Below, piece by piece: positions 1 to 7,131 of a stretch of 21,482 bases of DNA. Origin of the DNA: Russula earlei (taxonomy: Eukaryota; Basidiomycota; Agaricomycetes; Russulales; Russulaceae); contig JAGFNK010000798.1 in the NCBI GenBank assembly GCA_025769875.1, positions 1-21,482 on the forward strand, given 5' to 3'. A model generated the notes under the pieces. The model did not search any database. It was given only the letters and a program-made list of their open reading frames with translations, and was not told the origin of the DNA. The position numbers and the translations under genes were made by a program. How positions within the stretch are numbered: position 1 is the first letter of the stretch; each line of letters begins with the position of its first letter.

Positions 1-313
1 ACACGTTTTTCAAGCCCGACATCTCTATTCAAATTCACAAAAACTGCGTCTCCCACTTCTTCACCTGTTTGTCAAAACATTGCAAGACAGGCTCAAAAGG
101 TGTTCGGCGCTATCAAGATAAGGGCGACAAATCTTCAACTGCGAATCTCAAGCACCACGCCATCCGATGCTTTGGCGAGGACATGGTGAATGTAGCTATG
201 AAGGGCAAGGCTGCTAGTGAAGGCCGCACTGGCAACATATTTGCAGCATTTGCCTGCCAAGGACAGCGGCCTGTCACGTACTCGCATTGAGCACACACAA
301 ACACAGAGTTTCA

Positions 314-365
314 GTAAGTAGTACTTATTATCAGCTAAATGCTCTATTCTAAACACGTTGAACAG
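314..365 (+). other. intron in hAT transposase
   Basis: The 52 bp segment starts GTAAGT and ends ACAG. Its removal restores a continuous hAT-like reading frame (TEF..HTHIAKWV) and takes out the frame change. The size and donor are typical of basidiomycete introns. Confidence 0.75.
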
Positions 366-448
366 CACGCACATTGCAAAATGGGTGGCAGAATGCAACC
401 ATCCTCCGCAAATTGTCTCTGATCCTGAGCTCATCAATATTTTCAAGA

Positions 449-452
449 CCGG
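449..452. repeat. target-site duplication, left copy (CCGG)
   Basis: CCGG before the TG of the LTR element is repeated at 4931-4934 immediately after its terminal ACA. If the element ends one base earlier the duplication is ACCGG (5 bp). Either reading restores the hAT frame. Confidence 0.8.
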
Positions 453-1159
453 TGTAAGGAGGATTATGGCTGGCCACGAAATCACGTGCGGAAACGCGAC
501 GCGACACGACGTGACGCCTATCCTCTCCCTTGCCTCAGCTCGCTTTCATCCCTTGCCAACAGCTGCACACACACACACGCACACACCCGCGACCTCTCTT
601 GTGCCCAACTTCAAGCCCTTTCTACCAACCACGCGTATGCCAAACGCTCACAAGACACGATTGCGTGCCAGGCTGTCCGCCACCGACCGCATTGCAGCCC
701 TTGCCACCGACCACGCACCGACCTCACGAGCACGCCTACCACCTCACACCCGACGTCAAGACCCGGACGACCGCATCGCCCACCCATCGCCATACGCGCA
801 CGCACCCCACGCTCCGGCACACGCGACGCGTTTCCGCGTCGAGCCTTTCACGATCGCCTAGACCACCTCGCCCGGTCTCGATTGCCTTTCAAGACTCTAC
901 TTCCTTTCATCATCTCATTTCCTTTCATTACATGCCCCCTCTTACTACTCCCCTTCTTGTATATAAAACACCTAGCTACCTTGTAGTAAAAAGAGAAGTC
1001 CAGTGGAATCAGAATCTTTTCCCCCTCATCTGTCCACCTCTGCCTGAACCAGAACGACTGCGCGCGACCACTTGTTCCTCCTCTCCCCCCCTCCTCTACT
1101 CTTTCTGCTTGGACCGGTCAGCCTTACGATCTCACTCGCACGTCACCGGACGCGCTACA
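453..1159 (+). repeat. 5' LTR of gag-only element
   Basis: The 707 bp repeat begins TGTAAGGAGG and ends CGCTACA. It is the direct copy of 4226-4930. It contains a (CA)n tract at about 565-590, a pyrimidine-rich stretch and a TATA box at 960-968. Open frames across it (for example 358-861 and 530-1186) also occur in the other LTR and are by-products of its high GC content. Confidence 0.9.
960..968 (+). promoter_or_regulatory. LTR TATA box (5' LTR)
   Basis: TATATAAAA, followed by ACACCTAGCTACCTTGTAGTA. The same block is conserved in the second LTR (4731-4739) and in the diverged relative at 13724-13732, which supports it being the core promoter that starts R. Confidence 0.7.
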
Positions 1160-1161
1160 AC

Positions 1162-1179
1162 TGGCTGCCCCAGTGAGGC
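1162..1179 (+). promoter_or_regulatory. candidate primer-binding site of gag-only element
   Basis: Two bases after the LTR the sequence reads TGGCTGCCCCAGTGAGG. It starts with TGG, the complement of a tRNA CCA end, in the expected position. I could not match it to a specific tRNA from memory, and I see no complementary stretch in the LTR near the TATA box that would suggest self-priming. Confidence 0.45.
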
Positions 1180-1475
1180 TGACTGAAGATCCAAGTGTTC
1201 TCAAGATCCCTTTCAAACCCTTGGCTCCAGGTTGCCCCCTGCAACCCTCGCCCCTCACGAGCAAGTTCCCGCGCGCGAGTCCAAGCCACTTCCTCCAGCC
1301 CATTGCAAACCCGTGCCCTCACATCGAGACTCAAGTTTACTGCCCCGTCCTCAGGCCCCTTGCTCCTAGCTCCTCGCGTTCCGCACCCACGCCCGCTCTC
1401 CATCTACGAACTCTTACAGTGCATCCCACGCCATCACCACGCGCCGTACCAAGCACCAGTCCAGCAGTACGCCCA

Positions 1476-1604
1476 AGCACCAGCACCAGCACCAGCACCA
1501 GCACCAGCACCAGCACCAGCACCAGCACCAGCACCAGCACCAGCACCAGCACCAGCACCAGCAGTACGCCCAAGCACCAGCACCAGCACCAGCACCAGCA
1601 CCAG
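1476..1604 (+). repeat. AGCACC hexanucleotide tandem array
   Basis: Fourteen perfect AGCACC units (1476-1559), a 13 bp spacer AGCAGTACGCCCA, then five more units (1573-1602) and a partial one. The spacer also precedes the first block (1462-1475), giving a small higher-order repeat. Depending on frame it would encode alternating Ala-Pro, Ser-Thr or His-Gln on the + strand. Confidence 0.95.
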
Positions 1605-1904
1605 CCCGAGTCCCATTTCAGCCGCCAGCCCAAGTTTCAGTTCAGCAGCACGCCCAAGTCCGAGCGCCCACACCCACATCAGCACCGCACCAAGTACCGA
1701 CCGCATCCGCACACGCACACCTTGCATTATCGTCCACCGCCATCGCAGCCCCACGCGCTGTTGTTTCACTCCTCCACACCTGCCTCCATCTCGTCTTTAT
1801 CGCCTGCAGCTGCCGCCGCCTTCACCATCACGTCCACGCGCGCCGCTTCATCGTCCACATGCTTCCTTGATAGCTAGTACTGCCCGCCGCAGCACCAACG
1901 CACC

Positions 1905-4757
1905 ATGTCCGACGTCTCCACCTATTTCCGCCAAGCGTCGAGGCCCAACGGCTGCCCCTTCTGTGCCCAACCCGGCCATGGAGTGCGATGGTGCACGATT
2001 GCCGAGGAGTACTGCTACACCGGCTGCATTGTTATCATCAACAGTCGCCTCCACCTTCCAAACAGGCAACCCATCCCCATCAGCAGCAACGGACGTGGAC
2101 TGAAGGACGCCGTCGACGCCTGGCTCGCCGCCAACAACGCTCAAGTCTTCAGCTACCCGGCTACACCCACAGCTCCCACACCAGTCGCACTCCCCTCCTC
2201 CCACCATCCGCCATCGCCGCGCGACGCTTCCATTATCACGCCGACCCAGCTCCGGTACCTCCAACAGGAGCTAGAGGACCTCATTGCCACCTCGTCAAGG
2301 CTTCAGATGCGTGACCGAAGAGACGTATCGGACTACGGCCGGAGCTTCCAGGAGATATGCGAGCCCCTAGTGAGTGCACGCTGCCTTTCCTATGACGAAC
2401 GCGACCGGGCATTCTGGCTCGGACTTCACCTGGACGACCGCAAAATGGTCTCCCAACGCCTCGGTCCTTGGCGCATGAACGAACAGCGAGGGCAATTTGT
2501 CGAATTCCGGGAGATGTTCGACACACTAGTCAAGATCTTCTCTCAGCCTCCCTGTGACATTAGGTGGGAACGCGGTCCCCACTCTCTCAGGCAAGACCCC
2601 CGACGCGACTTCGCATTCGAAACCCCGGAACAGGAGAACTGCCAGCCCGTCGCCCTCATGCCCGCCGACGTCTTAGCGCCGCCCGCCCCAATGCTCCCAG
2701 CCGCAGCCTCTACAGCTGCCATCGCCGTCGCCCCAGTCATCTCAGTATCGCCCACTGCCCCTGTCTCGCGCCCTGCCGCCCCCGTCACCTCAGCCTCACC
2801 TACTGACGTCTTAGTGCCACACGCCACCGTCTCCGCCCCAGTCTCGTCCGCCCCCACGCCCTCAGTTGCCATCTCCACCCCGCCCGCCTCCATCCTAGCC
2901 TCGCCCATCAACGTCTCGCCCCCTGCCGCCGCGCCCTCCGTCATCACCTCCGGTCCGTCAGCCACCGACGCTGGAGCACAAGCATCCGTCGCCGCCACGC
3001 CCTCAGCCTCTGCACTCCCAGTTCCGCCCACCGCCCCAGCTCTCGTCTCGCGCTCTGCCGCACCCACGCCCTCAGTCGCCTCAGCCCTCTCAGTCTCAGC
3101 CGCCGCCACTGCGCCCCCAGTTTTGCCAGCTGTCACCGTCGCCCCAGCTTTAGATCAGTCAGCCGCCGCCGCCGTGCTCTTAGCCTTGCCAGCAGCCTTA
3201 GTCTCGTCAGCCGCCCCCGTAGCCTCAGCCTCAGCCACCGACGTCTTAGCGCCACACGCCGCCGCCTCCACCACTGTCTCACTAGCCACCGCCGCCACGC
3301 CCTTGTCAGCCACAGCTGCCGTCACCCCTGCGTCGCCCTCAGTCGTCGCCTCCGCTCCGTCCGCCTCCGCCGTCACACCAGCTCTGTCCGCCGCCGCCTC
3401 CTTGGTCTCACCCTCAGCCTTCGTCTCCGCGCCCGCCGCATCAGTCTCAGTTTCACGCGACACCAGCATCGCAGCACCGTCGCAACACCTCGCCACCAGC
3501 ACCACCCCAGAAGACCAAGAAGGCCTCGGCCACGAACCTAGCCACGACACGCCCCAACAGGAACAGCAGCAGCCGCCACACCGCCGCTGTAGGAAAAGCC
3601 GCCGCCGACACCAGCAGCATACCACGCGCCGCATCCCACATCGCCTCCCCGTCCGTTCGCGCGCTCTCACCCACGTCTGCTGCCGACACCTGCAGTGGAG
3701 ACGACCCCACCACCGTCGCCGCCGAATGACGACAAACGTTACCCCCGCGCAAGCCGCCCCACGCATCTTCCTTCCCAAGTCCTCGCCACCTACGTCTCTG
3801 TCTACGAACTCACGCTCGCCGCCTACGTCTTCGCTTCTCGACAACGCTGCCCACTCTGTCCCGACTCTAGCCGCACGCACGCCACGCCAAGCCCCCCTCA
3901 CTTCGCCATTCCGCACCCGCATTCCAGGACACAGCGGATCACTGCTCGCAATGACCCAGACGACACACTTGACACGACGCACACACCACAAGACAACCCC
4001 ATCGCCACGCAGCCGCCGTCTTGCCACCACCCTCGCCCTCATCTCCAGCGCCTCCGTCTCCCACGACCCTCACCCTCCGGCGCCGCCACCCTTCGTCTCC
4101 TCCCCCACTACCGATGCCACAACACAAGCAGCCGCGACCGCCGCCACAAATCAGACACAAAAGGTTCAAAGTCTCGCATTCGGACGCTTGACCGAGGACG
4201 GTCAAAATTTCAAGCCCCCGGGAGGTGTAAGGAGGATTATGGCTGGCCACGAAATCACGTGCGGAAACGCGACGCGACACGACATGACGCCTATCCTCTC
4301 CCTTGCCTCAGCTCGCTTTCATCCCTTGCCAACAGCTGCACACACACACGCACGCACCCGCGACCTCTCTTGTGCCCAACTTCAAGCCCTTTCTACCAAC
4401 CACGCGTATGCCAAACGCTCACAAGACACGATTGCGTGCCAGGCTGTCTGCCACCGACCGCATTGCAGCCCTTGCCACCGACCACGCACCGACCTCACGA
4501 GCACGCCTACCACCTCACACCCGACGTCAAGACCCGGACGACCGCATCGCCCACCCATCGCCATACGCGCACGCACCCCATGCTCCGGCACACGTGACGC
4601 GTTTCCGCGTCGAGCCTTTCACGATTGCCTAGACCGCCTCGCCCGGTCTCGATTGCCTTTCAAGACTCTACTTCCTTTCATCATCTCATTTCCTTTCATT
4701 ACATGCCCCCTCTTACTACTCCCCTTCTTGTATATAAAACACCTAGCTACCTTGTAG
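1905..4757 (+). CDS. gag: gag-like protein, knuckle-first domain order (3' end uncertain)
   Basis: The start ATG at 1905 has a good context (ACCATGT). Residues about 17-31 form a CCHC zinc knuckle, Cys-x2-Cys-x4-His-x4-Cys (CPFCAQPGHGVRWC). A tail with TIAEEYCYTG and GRGLKDAVDAW (to about residue 76) follows, as seen after knuckles of basidiomycete LTR-element gags. Residues about 110-220 resemble the capsid part of such gags (DVSDYGRSFQEICEPLV, then DERDRAFWLGL, then a FREMFDTLVKIF helix). Residues about 245-525 are low-complexity Ala/Ser/Pro/Val/Thr with imperfect DVLxPHA repeats. The open frame continues to 4757 inside the LTR, but after about 3480 its composition becomes Arg/His-rich nonsense. 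The +1 frame reads naturally (QKTKKASATN... to DDPTTVAAE) to a TGA at 3727-3729, so a one-base indel and a true end near 3729 are likely. Usual gags place capsid before knuckle; here the order is reversed. Confidence 0.6.
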   Translation: MSDVSTYFRQASRPNGCPFCAQPGHGVRWCTIAEEYCYTGCIVIINSRLHLPNRQPIPISSNGRGLKDAVDAWLAANNAQVFSYPATPTAPTPVALPSSHHPPSPRDASIITPTQLRYLQQELEDLIATSSRLQMRDRRDVSDYGRSFQEICEPLVSARCLSYDERDRAFWLGLHLDDRKMVSQRLGPWRMNEQRGQFVEFREMFDTLVKIFSQPPCDIRWERGPHSLRQDPRRDFAFETPEQENCQPVALMPADVLAPPAPMLPAAASTAAIAVAPVISVSPTAPVSRPAAPVTSASPTDVLVPHATVSAPVSSAPTPSVAISTPPASILASPINVSPPAAAPSVITSGPSATDAGAQASVAATPSASALPVPPTAPALVSRSAAPTPSVASALSVSAAATAPPVLPAVTVAPALDQSAAAAVLLALPAALVSSAAPVASASATDVLAPHAAASTTVSLATAATPLSATAAVTPASPSVVASAPSASAVTPALSAAASLVSPSAFVSAPAASVSVSRDTSIAAPSQHLATSTTPEDQEGLGHEPSHDTPQQEQQQPPHRRCRKSRRRHQQHTTRRIPHRLPVRSRALTHVCCRHLQWRRPHHRRRRMTTNVTPAQAAPRIFLPKSSPPTSLSTNSRSPPTSSLLDNAAHSVPTLAARTPRQAPLTSPFRTRIPGHSGSLLAMTQTTHLTRRTHHKTTPSPRSRRLATTLALISSASVSHDPHPPAPPPFVSSPTTDATTQAAATAATNQTQKVQSLAFGRLTEDGQNFKPPGGVRRIMAGHEITCGNATRHDMTPILSLASARFHPLPTAAHTHARTRDLSCAQLQALSTNHAYAKRSQDTIACQAVCHRPHCSPCHRPRTDLTSTPTTSHPTSRPGRPHRPPIAIRARTPCSGTRDAFPRRAFHDCLDRLARSRLPFKTLLPFIISFPFITCPLLLLPFLYIKHLATL
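3730..4225 (+). other. non-coding tail of gag-only element
   Basis: Pro/Thr/Arg-rich frames without recognisable domains. No aspartic-protease DSG/DTG, RT YxDD or integrase motif is present. The last bases, about 4214-4225, include the purine run GGGAGG directly before the right LTR and are the best candidate for a (short) polypurine tract. Confidence 0.4.
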
Positions 4758-4930
4758 TAAAAAGAGAAGTCCAGTGGAATCAGAATCTTTTCCCCCTCAT
4801 CTGTCCACCTCTGCCTGAACCAGAACGACTGCGTGCGACCACTTGTTCCTCCTCTCCCCCCCTCCTCTACTCTTTCTGCTTGGACCAGTCAGCCTTACGA
4901 TCTCACTCGCACGTCACCGGACGCGCTACA
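4226..4930 (+). repeat. 3' LTR of gag-only element
   Basis: 705 bp direct copy of 453-1159, differing by one CA-repeat unit, one substitution in that tract and eight clean substitutions (4284, 4449, 4581, 4595, 4626, 4636, 4834, 4887). TATA box at 4731-4739. It ends ACA at 4930, followed by CCGG. Confidence 0.9.
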
Positions 4931-4934
4931 CCGG
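4931..4934. repeat. target-site duplication, right copy (CCGG)
   Basis: Matches 449-452 and marks the right boundary of the LTR element. The hAT coding frame continues from here. Confidence 0.8.
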
Positions 4935-5631
4935 GCACCCCAACCGTAAAGTTCCATGTCCAAACATGGTTCGACGTGATGTCAAGGCCGCATACATCAA
5001 GTGCCGTGAATGGATAAGCAAACTACTGCGAGAACATCCAGGTTGCATTCACTTCACGACCGATTGTTGGACTTCAACCAACCACCACGTGTTCGTTGCC
5101 TGGACTGTACACCTTGAGCATCAAGGTGCCATGCTAGCTTTCTTACTTGATATCATTGAGGTTCCGGAATCTCATACGGGTACAGCTTTGGCAAAGGCCT
5201 TTCAGAAGATGCTCGAAACGTTTGGACTCCAAGATCGTATTCTGGCCATAAACGCTGACAATGGATCTGCAAACGACACGCAGACCAAAGCTCTTGCAAT
5301 GATGGAGAACTCTTTTGATGGACAAAACCACGTCCGCTGTTTCAATCACACTCTGCATCTCTTGGCCAAAGCCCTCCTCAGCCCATTCAATGCTGCATTA
5401 GCTGGTGTATCCGATAACAATGATGATGTTGGTGAAGATGGTGCACTCAATGAAGAAGATGAGGACAAAGTCAAAGTTGAGGATGAGGACGAGGATGAAG
5501 ATGAAGACGGATCGGATGTACTGGATGAGGATAATGATGATGATGGTATTGATGAACTTGAGAACCTAGACGAGGAGAAGAAGGAAGAGATCATGGAAAC
5601 TACAGCTACTGTTCGTCAAATCGTGACGAAG

Positions 5632-5691
5632 GTATGTACTATCTTAGTTGTTCCCTGGGACTTGGAGTAACCACTGATCTTGATTCAATAG
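5632..5691 (+). other. intron in hAT transposase
   Basis: 60 bp, GTATGT...AATAG, with a CTGAT branch-like motif. Removal fuses VRQIVTK to LCHLSFAIIH in one frame, which matches the expected hAT order. Confidence 0.75.
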
Positions 5692-5961
5692 CTTTGTCAT
5701 CTGTCATTTGCTATCATTCACTCAACAACTATCACTCTCCTGAAGTGGCGCAAGTGTTGCAAGGAGCTCGGACTCAAGCCGCGCCTCATGCCACGTGACA
5801 TTGTGACATGCTGGAATTCGACGTACTACATGCTTTGTTTTGCAACGAAATATTGTGAGGTTATTGATGCAATGATGGCTGACAAGGTCCTCAAGCTTCG
5901 GAAGTATGAGCTTGATGATGAAGAGTGGGTTATCATTGAAGATCCTGTCTTGGTACTATGG

Positions 5962-6011
5962 GTAAGTCATATTTTTACTTAATTGAATTAATTCCTAATA
6001 TCTCCCCAAAG
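5962..6011 (+). other. intron in hAT transposase
   Basis: 50 bp, GTAAGT...CAAAG. Removal joins DPVLVLW to QFKNATIFFSQD in frame, as in hAT enzymes. Confidence 0.75.
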
Positions 6012-6835
6012 CAATTCAAGAACGCAACTATCTTCTTTTCACAAGACTCCATGGGAGTCGCTGCCATCATTCCCACAATGGATCGGCTTACCAGCCATCT
6101 CAACCCAAAGACAGGGAAAGAGTTCCCAGCTGCTCTCGTTGAAGCCATGAAGCTTGCACGCAAGAAACTGAACCATTACTACTCCCTCACCGACAACTCT
6201 ATTGCATACCGCATTGCTATGGTTCTACACCCTGGCATGAAACTTGAATATTTTTGCAACCAGAATTGGGAAGGTGAATGGATTGAGGTGGTGGAGAACC
6301 TTGTTTATGATGAATATGTGAAGTATGAGAAGCCTACCACTGATGACCTGGACTGAGACTCGGCCCAAATGAAAGAAGCAAACAATGAACGATACGCATC
6401 ATTCGGTAATCTCTCTGTCACTACCCAACTCCACCGGAACAAGGTCCAGGCCTACTTGAGCCTCCCTGTTGAAAACGTCAAAGATCCACTGAAGTGGTGG
6501 TACAACAACCGTTTCATATATCCAAGCCTTCATCGTATGGCTTTGGATTATCTCAGTATCCCTGCCACCTCGACAGCTGTTGAACGGTTTTTTTCACAAG
6601 GCCATCACCTTCTCCCATTCACGCACAATAATCTCTCATTGGGTTCAATTCAAGCTTTTCTCTGCTTTGGTTCCTGGGCCTGTTGCGGTCTCCTTGTGTT
6701 TGATGATGTGTTGGCTGCAGTGTCGTCGAAAAAGAACATTTCGCTTGATTAGTTATACTACGTACTTCTTTTATTTTACTAGCTAGTGATACATACGTGA
6801 AACCCATGGTTTTTTCTTACATACTGTGGTTATTA

Positions 6836-6971
6836 TAGAACCCGTACCAGTAACGGTGAACCCGAGCAATGTACGGTGAAACTGTACCCTTTATCTGTAA
6901 GGGTACGGTGTTCACGGGTACGGGTAGGGGTTCAGGAAAATTTACCCAGGGGTTACCCGTTTCACACCTTA
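6836..6971 (+). repeat. hAT subterminal repeats and right terminal inverted repeat
   Basis: Dense in GGTGAAC, GGGTACGG and their complements, with an 8 bp perfect inverted repeat (GTACCCTT 6884-6891, AAGGGTAC 6899-6906). It ends ...CCGTTTCACACCTTA at 6971. Such subterminal motifs are transposase binding sites in hAT elements. The matching left end is outside the window. Confidence 0.7.
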
Positions 6972-6979
6972 CCAGTACG
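6972..6979. repeat. predicted 8 bp hAT target duplication (right copy)
   Basis: CCAGTACG follows the hAT terminus directly and belongs to the gypsy LTR (minus-strand CGTACTGG). hAT elements duplicate 8 bp, so the same octamer should precede the left terminus outside the window. Confidence 0.45.
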
Positions 6980-7052
6980 TAAAGGGATGTACAAAAGCAA
7001 GCAGTCCATAGCAAGAGGTAAGAGGTAAATGTAAAAGGAAAATGGTGTAACA
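6972..7052 (-). repeat. gypsy 3' LTR, first 81 bp, truncated by the hAT
   Basis: On the minus strand it starts TGTTACACCATTTTCC right after the polypurine tract. It matches the first 82 bp of the LTR at 16199-16280 with about 90% identity by eye. The match stops where the hAT terminus begins. Confidence 0.85.
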
Positions 7053-7073
7053 TCACCCCCCCATCAAGGCCCC
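7053..7073 (-). promoter_or_regulatory. polypurine tract of gypsy element
   Basis: Minus strand GGGGCCTTGATGGGGGGGTGA directly abuts the LTR start. A G-rich tract here would prime plus-strand DNA synthesis. Confidence 0.65.
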
Positions 7074-7131
7074 TAGAAGTGAGAATGACAATGATAAGGC
7101 TGACCTACTTTCCTCCAAGGCTGGTCCAACT

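Larger units (their letters stand above)
3..452 (+). pseudogene. hAT transposase, 5' part (BED zinc finger)
   Basis: Frame 3 from base 3 encodes a BED-type zinc finger: Cys-x4-Cys in TCLSKHC, then GVRRYQDKGD, then LKHHAIRCFG supplying the His/Cys pair. This domain binds transposon ends in hAT transposases. The start codon lies upstream of the window. The frame runs to an in-frame TGA at 288-290, in a context (TYSH-stop-AHTNTEF) where CGA (Arg) is the likely ancestor. A 52 bp intron (314-365, GTAAGT...ACAG) joins this to a second exon beginning HTHIAKWVAECN, a well-known hAT block. That exon is cut at codon FKTG by the LTR retrotransposon at 453. Reading resumes at 4935 in the same frame once one CCGG copy is discounted. 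The identification is firm; the gene is inactive. Confidence 0.85.
1160..1904 (+). other. long GC-rich leader of gag-only element
   Basis: 745 bp between LTR and gag start, rich in Pro/Ser/Ala/Thr codons in all frames. One 302-codon frame (1195-2103) is open, and antisense frames are open too, as expected from a repeat lacking stop triplets. It has no recognisable domain, so I treat the stretch as untranslated leader. Confidence 0.5.
453..4930 (+). mobile_element. non-autonomous, gag-only LTR retrotransposon inserted in the hAT transposase gene
   Basis: Two near-identical direct repeats (453-1159 and 4226-4930, both starting TGTAAGG and ending GCTACA) bound a 3,066 bp interior. The whole is flanked by a CCGG duplication inside a hAT exon. 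The interior contains a long leader with a hexanucleotide array, one gag-like ORF and a non-coding tail. I find no protease, reverse transcriptase, RNase H or integrase motif in any frame, so the element must have been moved by enzymes of a relative. About 1% LTR divergence marks it as the youngest complete insertion here. A more divergent LTR of the same family is at 13457-13923. Confidence 0.85.
4931..6752 (+). pseudogene. hAT transposase, 3' part (catalytic core and dimerisation domain)
   Basis: Continues the transposase cut at 452. The exon to 5631 has the first catalytic Asp in FTTDCWTST, the second in INADNGSANDT, and the CxxH motif in RCFNHTLHLL. These are the RNase-H-like core of hAT enzymes, followed by a strongly acidic stretch (about 5420-5590). 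A 60 bp intron (5632-5691) leads to KPRLMPRDIVTCWNSTY, where the usual Arg before Trp is Cys. A 50 bp intron (5962-6011) leads to the last exon with IAYRIAMVLHPGMKLEYF. This frame is stopped by TGA at 6354-6356 (CGA or TGG ancestor) and then continues in phase through IPATSTAVERFFSQG, the hAT C-terminal dimerisation motif carrying the catalytic Glu, ending at TAG 6750-6752. Domain assignment is firm; the gene is not functional. Confidence 0.88.
1..6971 (+). mobile_element. hAT-superfamily DNA transposon, left end outside window, interrupted by an LTR element
   Basis: The transposase pseudogene (BED finger, hAT catalytic core, hAT dimerisation domain) lies on the + strand. It is followed by a 135 bp subterminal region (about 6836-6971) full of short GGGTACGG/GGTGAAC-type repeats, ending in a sequence whose reverse complement begins TAAGGTGTGAAACGGGTAAC. 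That is the kind of terminus and subterminal repeat expected of a hAT. At 6972 the sequence switches abruptly to the start of a gypsy LTR (compare 16199-16280), so the right border is well placed. The left terminus and the second 8 bp target duplication are not in the window. The element is dead: two in-frame TGA codons plus a 4.5 kb insertion. Confidence 0.85.

Noticed and set aside
358..1186. Several 160-220 codon ORFs in the 5' LTR, repeated at 4303-5017
   Set aside because: Present in both LTR copies in multiple frames, without domains; an effect of GC content.
1337..1769. Minus-strand Leu-Val and Gly-Ala repeat ORFs
   Set aside because: Simple antisense readings of the hexanucleotide array.
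1195..2103. 302-codon ORF overlapping the gag start, with Ala-Pro repeats
   Set aside because: Created by the AGCACC array and GC-rich leader, no domain, open antisense frames of equal kind, and overlaps the better supported gag start.
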